This document shows, one piece after another, positions 1-8,181 of a DNA stretch of 64,000 nt; the stretch's first letter is position 1, and each line of letters starts with the position of its first letter. The position numbers were made by a program, and so were the translations under genes. Below the pieces are notes generated by a model. It was not told where the DNA came from. It made no database searches and saw only the letters and a list, made by a program, of their open reading frames with translations. Source of the DNA: Actinoplanes lutulentus (GTDB taxonomy: Bacteria; Actinomycetota; Actinomycetes; Mycobacteriales; Micromonosporaceae); NCBI RefSeq assembly GCF_003259845.1, contig NZ_QLMJ01000011.1, positions 1 through 64,000 of the forward strand, given 5' to 3'.

Positions 1-164
1 TAACGTTCGGGCAGGTCACGCCATGGCGAGCCGGTCCGCTTGACCCAGCAGATTGCGTTGATGACCTGCCGATGATCACGCCACTGCCCGCCACGCACGG
101 GCTGCGCCGGCAACAACGGCTCCAGCACAGCCCATTCCTCGCTGCTCAGATCACCACGCGCCAC
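1..164 (-). CDS. IS5-family transposase, N-terminal fragment
   Basis: The first 54 residues are visible before the window edge. They match the DUF4096-type N-terminal helical domain of IS5-family transposases: ARGDLSSEEWAVLEPLLP, then RGGQWRDHRQVIN and GSPWRDLPER. The GTG start at 162-164 is forced by an in-frame TGA a few codons upstream. The DDE catalytic domain lies outside the window, so whether the gene is intact is unknown. No frameshift is seen in the visible part. Confidence 0.75.
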   Translation of the reverse strand, partial: MARGDLSSEEWAVLEPLLPAQPVRGGQWRDHRQVINAICWVKRTGSPWRDLPER

Positions 165-218
165 ACCCGTTCAACGACGGTCATCCATGATCGCCACGCA
201 TGATCCGCGGGACAGAAC
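1..218 (-). mobile_element. IS5-type insertion sequence, 5' end only
   Basis: Upstream end of an IS whose other end lies left of the window. The outer boundary is placed at 218/219 because the sequence reading inward on the minus strand (GTTCTGTCCCGCGGATC) looks like an IS terminal repeat and the bases just outside are CTAG (219-222), a typical IS5-family target. The transposase start lies 54 bases inside. The second terminal repeat and the target duplication cannot be checked here. Confidence 0.6.
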
Positions 219-977
219 CTAGCCCGGCAGAGTCGCCAGCCGCGAGAGCAGGAGCGCTCGCGCGCTGCGCTGCCCGTCATCACTCGTCGGCCACCACGGA
301 GCTGCCACGTCGACAGCGACCACCCTCCCCGTCGCGATGAGGCGCTCGCAGGTCGCCACAACCTCGCTCGCTGACGGGCCGTGCTTCACCGGGAAGCGGA
401 GGCCCGGTAGCTCGGCCGCGTCGATCACGTCGAGGTCCAGGTGGATGACCAGCGGGCCTGGTGGCACCGTGTTCTCCGAGACCTCCCCCACCGGAATGCG
501 GCGGGTCGCGCTGGTCGCCAAATACGACGCTTCGGCGGGGTCCAGGTCGCGGGCATCCGCCAGCAGCACCCGCTCCTCGGCCAGCGGCGTCAGCCCGAAT
601 CGGTCCGCATACAAAGACCGGTGTGCGCCGGTCAGCACCCGCACCGACATGCCGCCCAGATAGCCCGAACCGCTGGTCTCCAGCGTGTGCACGTCACCGT
701 GAGCATCGAACCAGACGACAGCGGGATCCACGCCCGCCCGCTGCACGCCCGCTACCGTGCCGCCGGCGACGAGGCAGTCACCGGAGAAGACCACCGGCAC
801 GCCGCCGGCCGCCACCACCGGCGTCACCGCGGCCGCGGTCGCCGCGCACACGTCGGTGATGCGCTGCCACAGGTCCCCATCGGACAACACCGGCGCGACC
901 GTCACGTCCGCCGCCACCACGATGTCGTCGGAGGAGAGGCGTTCGTCGTGGTGGTACGGCACCAGAATCGTCGTCAC
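219..977 (-). CDS. arginase/agmatinase-family hydrolase
   Basis: 252 residues of the ureohydrolase fold. Manganese-site motifs WFDAHGDVHT (DAHxD) and HLDLDVID (DxDxxD) are present, but the first motif reads FSGDC where classical members have GGDH, so the first histidine ligand is replaced by cysteine. Actinobacterial arginase-family proteins with a GDC motif occur, and their substrate is not certain, so arginine, agmatine or formimidoglutamate cannot be assigned. GTG start at 975-977, 33 bases from the divergent selO start. The TAG stop lies within the CTAG at which the neighbouring IS element begins, so the reading frame survived the insertion. Confidence 0.8.
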   Translation of the reverse strand: MTTILVPYHHDERLSSDDIVVAADVTVAPVLSDGDLWQRITDVCAATAAAVTPVVAAGGVPVVFSGDCLVAGGTVAGVQRAGVDPAVVWFDAHGDVHTLETSGSGYLGGMSVRVLTGAHRSLYADRFGLTPLAEERVLLADARDLDPAEASYLATSATRRIPVGEVSENTVPPGPLVIHLDLDVIDAAELPGLRFPVKHGPSASEVVATCERLIATGRVVAVDVAAPWWPTSDDGQRSARALLLSRLATLPG

Positions 978-1010
978 GCCTCACCCAACCACGCCGCGTA
1001 AGGTTGATCG

Positions 1011-2402
1011 GTGGACATCCCAGCGTTTGGCAACCGGTTCGCCAGTGAGCTGCCGGAGATGGCGGTCGCCTGGAAAGGCGCCGCCTTCGCGGATCCCTCG
1101 ATGCTGGTTCTGGACGACGCTCTCGCCGTCGAGCTGGGTTTCGATCCGGCGTGGCTGCGCAGTGCTGAAGGCGTACGCATGCTGATCGGAACCGATGCGC
1201 CTGCCGGGACCACTCCGGTGGCGCAGGCCTATGCGGGCCATCAGTTCGGTGGCTATTCGCCGCGGCTCGGTGACGGGCGGGCGCTGCTGGTCGGTGAGTT
1301 CACCACGCCCGATGGTGAGCTGAAAGACCTGCACCTCAAAGGGTCGGGGCGCACACCTTTCTCCCGGGGCGGGGACGGTTTCGCGGCGGTCGGGCCGATG
1401 CTGCGTGAATACATCGTGAGCCGCGCCATGCACGCACTCGGGATCCCCACGACGCGGTCGCTCGCCGTCGTCGCGACCGGGCAGAAAGTGCGCCGGGAAG
1501 AAAACCTTCCCGGCGCCGTTCTGGCTCGGGTCGCGGCGAGCCACCTGCGGGTCGGCAGTTTTCAGTACGCACGAGCAACCGGCGATTCCGCCCTGTTGAA
1601 ACGGCTCGCCGATCACGCGATCGACCGGCATCATCCGGTTGCCAGAGAGGCCGTCCGACCGTACCAAAGGCTCTTTGAATTGGTGGTTGTCAGCCAGGCG
1701 GAGCTGGTCGTGAAATGGATGCTGGCCGGGTTCATCCACGGGGTGATGAACACCGACAACATGACGATTTCCGGGGAGACCATCGATTACGGTCCGTGCG
1801 CTTTTCTGGATGTGTTCGATCCGGCGACGGTCTACAGCTCGATCGATTCGGGCGGGCGTTATGCGTACGGAAATCAGCCGCCCGTCGCGCAGTGGAATTT
1901 GGCGCGGCTGGCCGAGTCGATGTTGCCGCTCTTCGATGACGATCAGGAGAAGGCGATCGAGCTCGCGACGGAGTCGCTGGGGTTGTTCGGGCCGGCCTAC
2001 GACGCGGCGTGGATCGCGGGGATGCGGGCGAAACTAGGCCTAAGTGATGATATTTCCGACAAAGAGGTCAAGTCCCTCAGCGAGGACCTGCTCGTCCACC
2101 TCCGGGATCGGCGAGCCGATTACACGTCGTCGTTCCGTGACCTGGAGAAGTCGGTCACCGACGAGGGCTGGCTGGCACGTTGGCGATCGAAAAACCCCGA
2201 CAAAGACAAAGCGAACCAGGTCAACCCGATCTACATCCCCCGCAACCACCTCGTCGAAGAAGCCCTCGCCGATCCGTCAAAGCTGGAAGACCTGCTGACC
2301 GCTATCGATCAGCCGTTCACCGAGCGCCCCGGCCTCGAACGCTATGCCGAGCCCGCCCCGGAATCCTTCCGCAACTGCTACCAGACGTTCTGCGGCACCT
2401 GA
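1011..2402 (+). CDS. selO: protein adenylyltransferase SelO (YdiU/UPF0061)
   Basis: Pseudokinase-fold enzyme that transfers AMP from ATP to protein hydroxyls; the E. coli homologue is linked to redox stress. 463 residues, near the family length of about 480. Visible motifs: YAGHQFGGYSPRLGDGRA (74-91), LKGSGRTPFSR (109-119, nucleotide-binding Lys110), and HGVMNTDNM followed by DYGP. D249, N250 and D259 show the same spacing as the catalytic Asp and magnesium ligands of E. coli SelO. The protein ends in C-G-T, placing a cysteine at the third-last position where eukaryotic SelO has selenocysteine. GTG start with AAGG ten bases upstream. Its 3' end overlaps the convergent ROK gene by 25 bases. 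Confidence 0.93.
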   Translation: MDIPAFGNRFASELPEMAVAWKGAAFADPSMLVLDDALAVELGFDPAWLRSAEGVRMLIGTDAPAGTTPVAQAYAGHQFGGYSPRLGDGRALLVGEFTTPDGELKDLHLKGSGRTPFSRGGDGFAAVGPMLREYIVSRAMHALGIPTTRSLAVVATGQKVRREENLPGAVLARVAASHLRVGSFQYARATGDSALLKRLADHAIDRHHPVAREAVRPYQRLFELVVVSQAELVVKWMLAGFIHGVMNTDNMTISGETIDYGPCAFLDVFDPATVYSSIDSGGRYAYGNQPPVAQWNLARLAESMLPLFDDDQEKAIELATESLGLFGPAYDAAWIAGMRAKLGLSDDISDKEVKSLSEDLLVHLRDRRADYTSSFRDLEKSVTDEGWLARWRSKNPDKDKANQVNPIYIPRNHLVEEALADPSKLEDLLTAIDQPFTERPGLERYAEPAPESFRNCYQTFCGT

Positions 2403-3529
2403 TCCGGTGAGCCCGCGGCCAGCCAGATCTCCAGGTTGGCCGGGGCGAACACCTCGTCGAGCGCCAGGTGAACCGCCCCACTGACCCCGGCGACCTGCTC
2501 CGGCAGCACCGACACCTCGATCCGCAGGTCCCGGGTGGCGAGCGGCAACGCCCGCTTGTGGATCACCTCGCGGATCGCGTCCAGCACGTGCTCACGCGCG
2601 CGAGCCAGCGAACCGCCGAGCACCAGACGGTCCGGGTTGTAGAAACTGATCAGCGTGGCAAGGGTGCCGCCGAGCAGGGTCGACGCGCGGTGCAGGAACT
2701 CGCGGGCGTCGCGATCACCGGCGTCGGCAGCCCGGACCGCACCGGAGATCGCGGCCCCACCGGCCACCGCCTCCAGACAGCCGATGTTGCCGCAGCGACA
2801 GATGATCGTGCCGCCTTCCGGGATGGCGACGTGTCCGATATCGCCCGCCGAGCCGTTCGCACCCCGGTAGAGCCGCCCGTCCATCACGATCGCCGCGCCG
2901 ATGCCGGCGCCGACTCGCACGTAGAGCATGTGCCCACCCGGATCCGGGCCGGCGTGCAGCTCACCGAGGGCCATCAGGTTCACGTCGTTGTCGACCCAGA
3001 CCGGCGCGCCGAAGCGAGTGCGTAGCCGCTGCCGGATCGGATAGCGATCCCAGCCCGGCATGATCGGCGGCACGACAGGCAGCCCTGACCGAAATTCAAC
3101 GGGCCCGGGAACGCCCACCCCGACCGCCCAGATCGCGGCTCTGTCTCTGCGGAGCTCGTCCGCCAGCGCCTCAGCCCGGCTCAGCACCACATCCGGACCG
3201 GCCGCGACGTCAACGCTCTCCCGGCGGCTCGCCAGCACCTTCCCGGCCAGATCCGCGATGCCGACATTCAACTCCACGGCACCGACATCCACGCCGAGAA
3301 CCACACCCCGCCCGGCCCGCACCCGCAACCGCCGCGGCGCCCGCCCACCGGACGAGGGCCCGAGCCCGGCGCCCTCGATCAACCCGGCGCTCTCCAGCTC
3401 GGCGACCCGCTGCGCGACCACCGACCGGCCCAGTCCGACACGCTCGACGAGCATCGGCTGTGTGACGCCGGAATCCGCCCGCACCGCGCCCAGCACCGTG
3501 GCAAGACCGTTGATCCGCTCGCTGACCAC
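2378..3529 (-). CDS. ROK-family transcriptional regulator
   Basis: 383 residues. An N-terminal winged helix (about 1-65, with VTQPMLVERVGLGRSVVAQR as recognition region) precedes a ROK sugar-kinase-like domain beginning GVDVGAVELNVG. The ROK zinc motif CRCGNIGCLE is complete, as is the preceding GHVAI. Length and layout fit NagC/Mlc/XylR-type repressors that sense sugars, not free-standing glucokinases. GTG start at 3527-3529 with AGGGTGG upstream. It lies beside a cellulase gene, so a role in carbohydrate control is plausible, but the cellulase carries its own CebR-type operator and the ligand is unknown. Confidence 0.88.
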   Translation of the reverse strand: MVSERINGLATVLGAVRADSGVTQPMLVERVGLGRSVVAQRVAELESAGLIEGAGLGPSSGGRAPRRLRVRAGRGVVLGVDVGAVELNVGIADLAGKVLASRRESVDVAAGPDVVLSRAEALADELRRDRAAIWAVGVGVPGPVEFRSGLPVVPPIMPGWDRYPIRQRLRTRFGAPVWVDNDVNLMALGELHAGPDPGGHMLYVRVGAGIGAAIVMDGRLYRGANGSAGDIGHVAIPEGGTIICRCGNIGCLEAVAGGAAISGAVRAADAGDRDAREFLHRASTLLGGTLATLISFYNPDRLVLGGSLARAREHVLDAIREVIHKRALPLATRDLRIEVSVLPEQVAGVSGAVHLALDEVFAPANLEIWLAAGSPDQVPQNVW

Positions 3530-3563
3530 AAAGCCACCCTAATCGACTTCCTCCGATGAACGG

Positions 3564-3589
3564 AAGAAGCCCGCCGAGGGCTCTTTCTT
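3564..3589. terminator. stem-loop with AAGAAGCCC/GGGCTCTTTCTT arms
   Basis: Arms 3564-3572 and 3578-3589 around a short loop, between the cellulase 3' end and the ROK start. The right arm runs into a copy of the dispersed element CTTGGGTACGC (3587-3597). Probably a second terminator for the minus-strand cellulase transcript. Confidence 0.45.
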
Positions 3590-3610
3590 GGGTACGCGTA
3601 ACCGCACGCC

Positions 3611-3650
3611 AGCGTGTGCCGACCGGAGGACGACCCGGCCGGCACACGCT
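3611..3650 (-). terminator. strong stem-loop terminator after the cellulase gene
   Basis: AGCGTGTGCCGACCGG (3611-3626) pairs with CCGGCCGGCACACGCT (3635-3650) at 15 of 16 positions across an 8-base loop. It begins 4 bases past the stop of the GH6 gene on the minus strand, as expected for its terminator. Confidence 0.75.
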
Positions 3651-3654
3651 CAGA

Positions 3655-5019
3655 TCACGAAGCCGTGCAGGTCAGCGCCGGTGTCGACGCCGTACCGTTC
3701 GCGAGGAAGCCGAACTGCGCGGTCTTGCCCGCGGTCAGCGCGCCGTTCCACGACACGTTGCGAACGGTGGCCGCCGAACCGGACGTGGTGAGGGTCCCGT
3801 TCCAGGCCTGACTGATCGACTGTCCCGAAGCGAGTGTCCAGGTGACGGTCCACCCGTTGATGGCGTTCGCCCCGGCGGTCACCGTCACCTCACCCTGGAA
3901 CCCGCCCTGCCAGGAACCCGTGATCCGCAGCGCGGCGGCACAGGCACCCCCAACCGGCGGCGAGCTGGGCGAGGACGACGGCGAGCTCGACGGCGAAGCC
4001 GACGGAGACGTGGACGGCGAGGATGACGGCGACGACGGCGTCGACGGGCTCGGCGACGGCGGGTTCTGCGCACTGCTCGCCAGGCTGTATGCCAGCCCCG
4101 GCTGGAACGACCCCGCCGCGTACTGGCAGCCGTCGGCCTCACCCGGCGGCTTCACCCACAAATATCCGTCGATGTTGGCGTCACCGGTGTCAACCGTCGG
4201 ATACTGCCCGATCCGCCGATCGGTGTTGTCGTCACCGCACCAGTCGCCACTGGCCCCACCGTTACGGCTCGTGTCGATCACCTGCCGCTTGCCCGTCACT
4301 CCCTGTCCGGACAGCGCCGAGATGATCGACCTTCCGTACGCCGCCTCGGCGCTGGTCGAGTTGAAGTTGGAGACGTTCGAGTAGAACCCGTCCGCGCTCC
4401 CGATCCCGGCCGCGACCAGGCGCGATGCCTGATCGGCCGCGCTGTTCCACGCCGAGTGCCCGGCGTCGAGATAAACCTTGGCGTTCGGGTTGCCGGACTT
4501 CAGCGTCTGCACCGCGGTGCGCAGGGCCTGGTTGCGCGCGGCCAGGTCCGAGCTGCTCAGACAGGTCTGCAAGGCGATCGAATCAGGTTCCAAAACGATC
4601 ACTACGGTACGGTCGCCGAGCACTGACGCCACGTTGGAGATCCACGTCTGGTACTGGGCCAGATCCGGTGCGCCGCCCGAGCTGGCGCCGCCGCAGTCCC
4701 GGTTCGTGATGCCGTAAACGGTCAGCACCGGGATCTGCCCGGCAGAGTTGGCACCACCCACATACGCCGATATTTCGGCTTTGACGGTGGACTGGTTGAA
4801 CGACGCCAACCAGTGCGAGGACGGTTGGCTGGCGATCCGATCGCGGATCACCGGCATCCTGGAGTCGGACGGATTCGCCGCCACCCATCGTGCGGCGGCG
4901 GTGTCCGCCTCACGATAGAGCGTGCCACTGATCGTGCCGGCCGCCGCATTTCTGGCGAATCCGACAGCGGCCGTAGCAATCAGTAGTCCTGCGGCAACTG
5001 CGAGGGGTACACGGGTCAT
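3655..5019 (-). CDS. secreted GH6 cellulase with C-terminal CBM2
   Basis: 454 residues. Signal peptide 1-27 (MTRVPLAVAAGLLIATAAVG, cleavage near NAAAG). The GH6 domain (about 30-315) carries TNRDCGGASSGG with candidate acid D108 and VLEPDSIALQ with D146, the family aspartates. A Ser/Pro linker (about 320-360) leads to a CBM2 cellulose-binding module (GSWQGGF.GEVTV, NGWTVTW, AWNG) ending with a cysteine near the C-terminus. It would hydrolyse beta-1,4-glucan outside the cell; whether it acts as endo- or exo-enzyme cannot be read from sequence alone. ATG at 5017-5019. A perfect CebR-type operator lies 20 bases upstream, so induction by cellobiose or cello-oligosaccharides is expected. Confidence 0.93.
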   Translation of the reverse strand: MTRVPLAVAAGLLIATAAVGFARNAAAGTISGTLYREADTAAARWVAANPSDSRMPVIRDRIASQPSSHWLASFNQSTVKAEISAYVGGANSAGQIPVLTVYGITNRDCGGASSGGAPDLAQYQTWISNVASVLGDRTVVIVLEPDSIALQTCLSSSDLAARNQALRTAVQTLKSGNPNAKVYLDAGHSAWNSAADQASRLVAAGIGSADGFYSNVSNFNSTSAEAAYGRSIISALSGQGVTGKRQVIDTSRNGGASGDWCGDDNTDRRIGQYPTVDTGDANIDGYLWVKPPGEADGCQYAAGSFQPGLAYSLASSAQNPPSPSPSTPSSPSSSPSTSPSASPSSSPSSSPSSPPVGGACAAALRITGSWQGGFQGEVTVTAGANAINGWTVTWTLASGQSISQAWNGTLTTSGSAATVRNVSWNGALTAGKTAQFGFLANGTASTPALTCTAS

Positions 5020-5038
5020 GGGGACTCTCCTGGGGAAT

Positions 5039-5052
5039 TGGGAGCGCTCCCA
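5039..5052. promoter_or_regulatory. CebR/CelR-type operator TGGGAGCGCTCCCA
   Basis: Perfect 14-bp palindrome, extended to 16 bp by flanking T and A (5038-5053). It is identical to the LacI-family CebR/CelR box that controls cellulase and cellobiose-uptake genes in Streptomyces and Thermobifida. It sits 20 bases upstream of the GH6 start codon. The regulator gene is not in this window. Confidence 0.88.
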
Positions 5053-5117
5053 AACGTATCCCGACCTGGCACGATAGGCAACCGTCGATTACGTTTTTGA
5101 AGATCTACATTGCGCCT

Positions 5118-5621
5118 ATGTCACTGCAAACGCATCGAAGCCACGCTGGGCCCGTTGCGATCAGGCCAGTGTTGGCGCCGCATCTGCAAGAGATCGTCGA
5201 GTCCCTGGCGACCGGCGAGACCGCCCGGGAAGCGGCGGCGCGATTGTTCATCTCGCCGAACACCGTCAAATCCCGCCTGAAGACCCTCTACCAGCAACTT
5301 GGCGCACGGGATCAGGCGCACGCGGTAGCCATCGCGTTCCGCCTGGGCATCCTGCGCACCACCGACGAGCCACACCTGCAACCGGTCGTGATCGGAGGCA
5401 TCAATCCCGACCGATTGCGCACCACCATCAACGATCTGACCGCGCTGCTCCGCATCGCCGAGAAGATCCCCAATCATCCCGACTACCAGAACCTGCTCCG
5501 CGAGGTGGCCGACCTGGCCACCGACCCGGCTGCCGACCCGGCCGCCACCCTGCAACAGATAGCCCGCCTGGCTGAATCAGCCGATTCCACCGCCGGCAGC
5601 CCCACCGAGGCTGCCGCCTGA
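5118..5621 (+). CDS. small LuxR-type HTH protein
   Basis: 167 residues. The N-terminal half carries a LuxR/GerE helix-turn-helix: LATGETAREAAARLFISPNTVKSRLKTLYQQLGARDQAHAVAIA, the usual layout of NarL-class DNA-binding domains. The rest is an Ala-rich helical tail with no receiver, PAS or ligand domain, so how it is controlled is not visible. The ATG at 5118 is preferred over a TTG at 5097, which would add seven residues without homology. It is divergent from the cellulase gene and shares the upstream region with the CebR box. Target genes are unknown. Confidence 0.7.
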   Translation: MSLQTHRSHAGPVAIRPVLAPHLQEIVESLATGETAREAAARLFISPNTVKSRLKTLYQQLGARDQAHAVAIAFRLGILRTTDEPHLQPVVIGGINPDRLRTTINDLTALLRIAEKIPNHPDYQNLLREVADLATDPAADPAATLQQIARLAESADSTAGSPTEAAA

Positions 5622-5639
5622 CCCCGAGTCGACCATCAA

Positions 5640-5677
5640 GGGCTTCATCCCGCCGGGGAGGCGACGGGGTGAAGCCC
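5640..5677. terminator. bidirectional stem-loop terminator
   Basis: GGGCTTCATCCCG (5640-5652) pairs with CGGGGTGAAGCCC (5665-5677) at 12 of 13 positions. It lies between the convergent HTH gene (ends 5621) and LysR gene (ends 5683), so it can serve both. Confidence 0.75.
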
Positions 5678-5682
5678 ACCCA

Positions 5683-6570
5683 TCAGGACTTGGAACTGGC
5701 CCGCAGCAGCTCAACCGCCATCTGCCCCGCCTTCGTGCCGGCCGCCGACTCCCGGACGATCGCGTGGATCGAGCGGACCGGGGCGGGCCGCGCCACCGGG
5801 ACGACCACCACACCGTCGGGTGGCTGCTCGGCCGTCAGCGCGGGCAGCACCGTGATCCCGACACCGGCCGCGACGAACGCGAGCGCCGCCCGGTAGTCAT
5901 GGGCCTCCACATGGAACACCGGCCGGAACCCCACGGCCGCGCACGCGTCGAGCAGGATCCGCCGGCACCAGCCTCGGGCGGAGTCGTTGTCGATCCACCG
6001 CTCCCGCTCCAGCTCAACCAGCGTCACCTGGGCGAGATCGGCCACCGGATGCCCGCGCGGTACGACGGCCACGTACGGATCGTCGCGCAGGTGGTGGGAG
6101 ACGGACCCGGGACCGACCGTCAGCGGACCCCGCGCCACGACCAGGTGCACGTCGGCCCGCTCGTCCGGATGATCCGGCGCCTCGTCGTTCAGCCGCAGAT
6201 CGAGCCGCAGCCCCGGGAACTCACTCGACAGCCGGGAGACCACGGCCGGCAGCCACATCACGCCGGCCGACGCGAAGTACGCGATCGACAGCGTCCCGGC
6301 CCGCCCCGACCGCAGACCGGCGACCAGGTCCTCGGCCGCACCGAGCCGGGCGAGCAGTTCGTCGGCCTCGGCGGCCAGCGCCAGCCCCGCGGACGTGGGC
6401 CGGACACCCCGACCGGCGCGTTCCAGCAGGGCCAGGCCGGTCTCGCGTTGCAGCGCGGCCACGTGCTGGCTGACCGCGGACGGCGTGTAACCCAGGTTCG
6501 TCGCCGCGGCATGGACCGAGCCACTCGCGACGACCGACCGGAAGATGCGCAGGCGATGAAGGTCCAGCAT
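5683..6570 (-). CDS. LysR-family transcriptional regulator
   Basis: 295 residues. N-terminal winged HTH MLDLHRLRIFRSVVASGSVH..TPSAVSQHVAALQRETG, then a periplasmic-binding-like effector domain from about residue 90. The ATG at 6568-6570 is where family homology begins; the frame stays open far upstream only because it is antisense to the EamA gene. Transcribed divergently from the EamA transporter at 6652, a common arrangement in which the LysR protein activates its neighbour exporter in response to the exported metabolite. The ligand is not predictable. Confidence 0.9.
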   Translation of the reverse strand: MLDLHRLRIFRSVVASGSVHAAATNLGYTPSAVSQHVAALQRETGLALLERAGRGVRPTSAGLALAAEADELLARLGAAEDLVAGLRSGRAGTLSIAYFASAGVMWLPAVVSRLSSEFPGLRLDLRLNDEAPDHPDERADVHLVVARGPLTVGPGSVSHHLRDDPYVAVVPRGHPVADLAQVTLVELERERWIDNDSARGWCRRILLDACAAVGFRPVFHVEAHDYRAALAFVAAGVGITVLPALTAEQPPDGVVVVPVARPAPVRSIHAIVRESAAGTKAGQMAVELLRASSKS

Positions 6571-6651
6571 TCCCGGACTATAAAGCCCGACTGAACGATC
6601 CGGAAGAAACGCGAACTGGTGCTGAAGACTCGGGCCGCCAAGGATGAGTCC

Positions 6652-7584
6652 ATGCCCTCCGCGAAAATGCTGCCCGTCGCGGCCGCGAGCGTCACCGTCG
6701 TCCTCTGGGCGTCCGCGTTCGTCGGCGTCCGCGCCGTCGGCCACGACTACTCCCCCGGTGCGCTCGCACTCGGCCGCCAGCTGTTCGGCAGCGCCGCGCT
6801 GACCGTTTTCGTTCTCCTGCGCCACGGCAAACCCACGATGCCCGACCGCAGGACCCTGCTTCCGGTTCTCGCCTGGGGCGTCGCCTGGTTCGGCCTCTAC
6901 AACCTGGCCCTGAACAGCGCCGAACGTCACCTCGACGCCGGCACCACGGCCCTGCTGGTCAACCTCGCGCCGGTGCTCATCGGCGTCCTGGCCGGCCTGC
7001 TCCTCAGCGAGGGTTTCCCGGCCCGCCTGATGATCGGCCTCGCGATCGCGTTCGCCGGCGTGCTGCTGATCGCCACGACGAGTTCCGGCCGGCGCAACCT
7101 CACCGGAGTCCTGCTCGGCCTGGCCGCCGCGCTTCTCTACGCCGGCGGTGCCGTCACGCAGAAACGCCTGCTGATCAGAATCGACCCGCTCACCATGACG
7201 TGGCTCGGCTGCCTGGCCGGAACCGTCTTCTGCCTCCCGTTCGCCCCGGATCTGTTCCGCGCTGTCGCCGCAGCACCGGCCACATCGACGATCGGCGTCG
7301 CGTACCTCGGTCTTTTCCCGACCGCGATAGCGTTCCTGACCTGGGGTTACGCACTCTCCCGCAGCAGCGCGGGCCGGCTCGCCGCCTCGACCTACGCGAT
7401 CCCACCCCTGGTGATCCTGCTGTCCTGGCTGCTCCTCGACGAGGTACCGCTCCCCCTCGCCCTGGTCGGCGGCGCCCTCTGCCTGACAGGAGTGGCCGTG
7501 TCCACTTTCAGACCCGGTCAACACCCTTCTTGGGTACGCCCCAGCAAGCGCCCGTCAGCCCGAGCCACTGTCGGCGCACCCTAA
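6652..7584 (+). CDS. EamA/DMT-superfamily transporter
   Basis: 310 residues with ten predicted membrane helices arranged as two EamA repeats (VTVVLWASAFVGVRA at the start of the first; GVLLGLAAALLYAGGAVTQK at the start of the second). Members export amino acids or small metabolites across the cytoplasmic membrane; the substrate is unknown. ATG at 6652 chosen for AAGGA seven bases upstream; an in-frame GTG at 6619 is possible. The hydrophilic C-terminal tail contains PSWVRPS, encoded by one copy of the dispersed GCGTACCCAAG element (7529-7539). Its stop overlaps the convergent 7581 gene by four bases. Confidence 0.88.
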   Translation: MPSAKMLPVAAASVTVVLWASAFVGVRAVGHDYSPGALALGRQLFGSAALTVFVLLRHGKPTMPDRRTLLPVLAWGVAWFGLYNLALNSAERHLDAGTTALLVNLAPVLIGVLAGLLLSEGFPARLMIGLAIAFAGVLLIATTSSGRRNLTGVLLGLAAALLYAGGAVTQKRLLIRIDPLTMTWLGCLAGTVFCLPFAPDLFRAVAAAPATSTIGVAYLGLFPTAIAFLTWGYALSRSSAGRLAASTYAIPPLVILLSWLLLDEVPLPLALVGGALCLTGVAVSTFRPGQHPSWVRPSKRPSARATVGAP

Positions 7585-8123
7585 TCGGCAGGGGCGACCG
7601 TGATCTCGGGCTGGCCGTTCACGCATTCGACGTCGACCTCAAGCCCCACCGACGGGTCGTCGACCGAGCGGAACTCGCCCTCGTCGTCGTCCTGTTCGGC
7701 CACCGACCAGCCCTGCGCCGGCGCCATCGACAGAATCCGCGCGCAGTCAGCGGTGACAAGCCCGCCCTGCGTCGTGAAAGAACGGCCGTTCGGCGGCGCC
7801 GACGCAGACAGCGCGGGCGACGACGAAGGCGCCGGCCCAGAAGCAGCCGGCCCCGAAGCAGCTGGCACAGAAGCAGCCGGCGCAGAAGCGGATGGAGTCG
7901 GCGCGGCCGAACTCGAGGACAGGGCTCGCAGGTCCCGGACCACGTCGTCCTCGCTCATCGGCGCGGCCTGCCGGTCGGTCAGGCCGCTACCGACCAGGTT
8001 GATCCCGACCACGCCGACCACCACGGCCAGCACCACCGCCACGAGCCATCCGCCCACTATCAACAGTCGATGCGCCACCTGAAGAACTATGCGCCCAGCC
8101 CCGCTAAGGCCAGCCCGCGACAC
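7581..8123 (-). CDS. membrane-anchored hypothetical protein with Ala/Ser/Pro linker
   Basis: 180 residues, function not recognised. One strong membrane helix (about 18-45, LLIVGGWLVAVVLAVVVGVV), a low-complexity Ala/Ser/Pro stretch (about 68-110) containing repeats of the type PAASGPAASG, and an extracellular-type C-terminal domain of about 65 residues with two cysteines (TADCARIL and DVECVNG) that could form a disulfide. The layout suggests an anchored extracytoplasmic domain on a flexible stalk. GTG start. It is divergent from the two-component system at 8182 and could be linked to it, but nothing proves this. Confidence 0.6.
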   Translation of the reverse strand: MSRAGLSGAGRIVLQVAHRLLIVGGWLVAVVLAVVVGVVGINLVGSGLTDRQAAPMSEDDVVRDLRALSSSSAAPTPSASAPAASVPAASGPAASGPAPSSSPALSASAPPNGRSFTTQGGLVTADCARILSMAPAQGWSVAEQDDDEGEFRSVDDPSVGLEVDVECVNGQPEITVAPAD

Positions 8124-8181
8124 GGATAAGAGATGGTTAAGGCCTTACCTGAAGTGCGAGAAACGCGGATACGGTTCTGCA

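Noticed and set aside
5683..7524. LysR frame extended upstream to 613 codons
   Set aside because: The extra N-terminal part is antisense to the EamA gene and has no homology. The LysR HTH starts properly at 6570.
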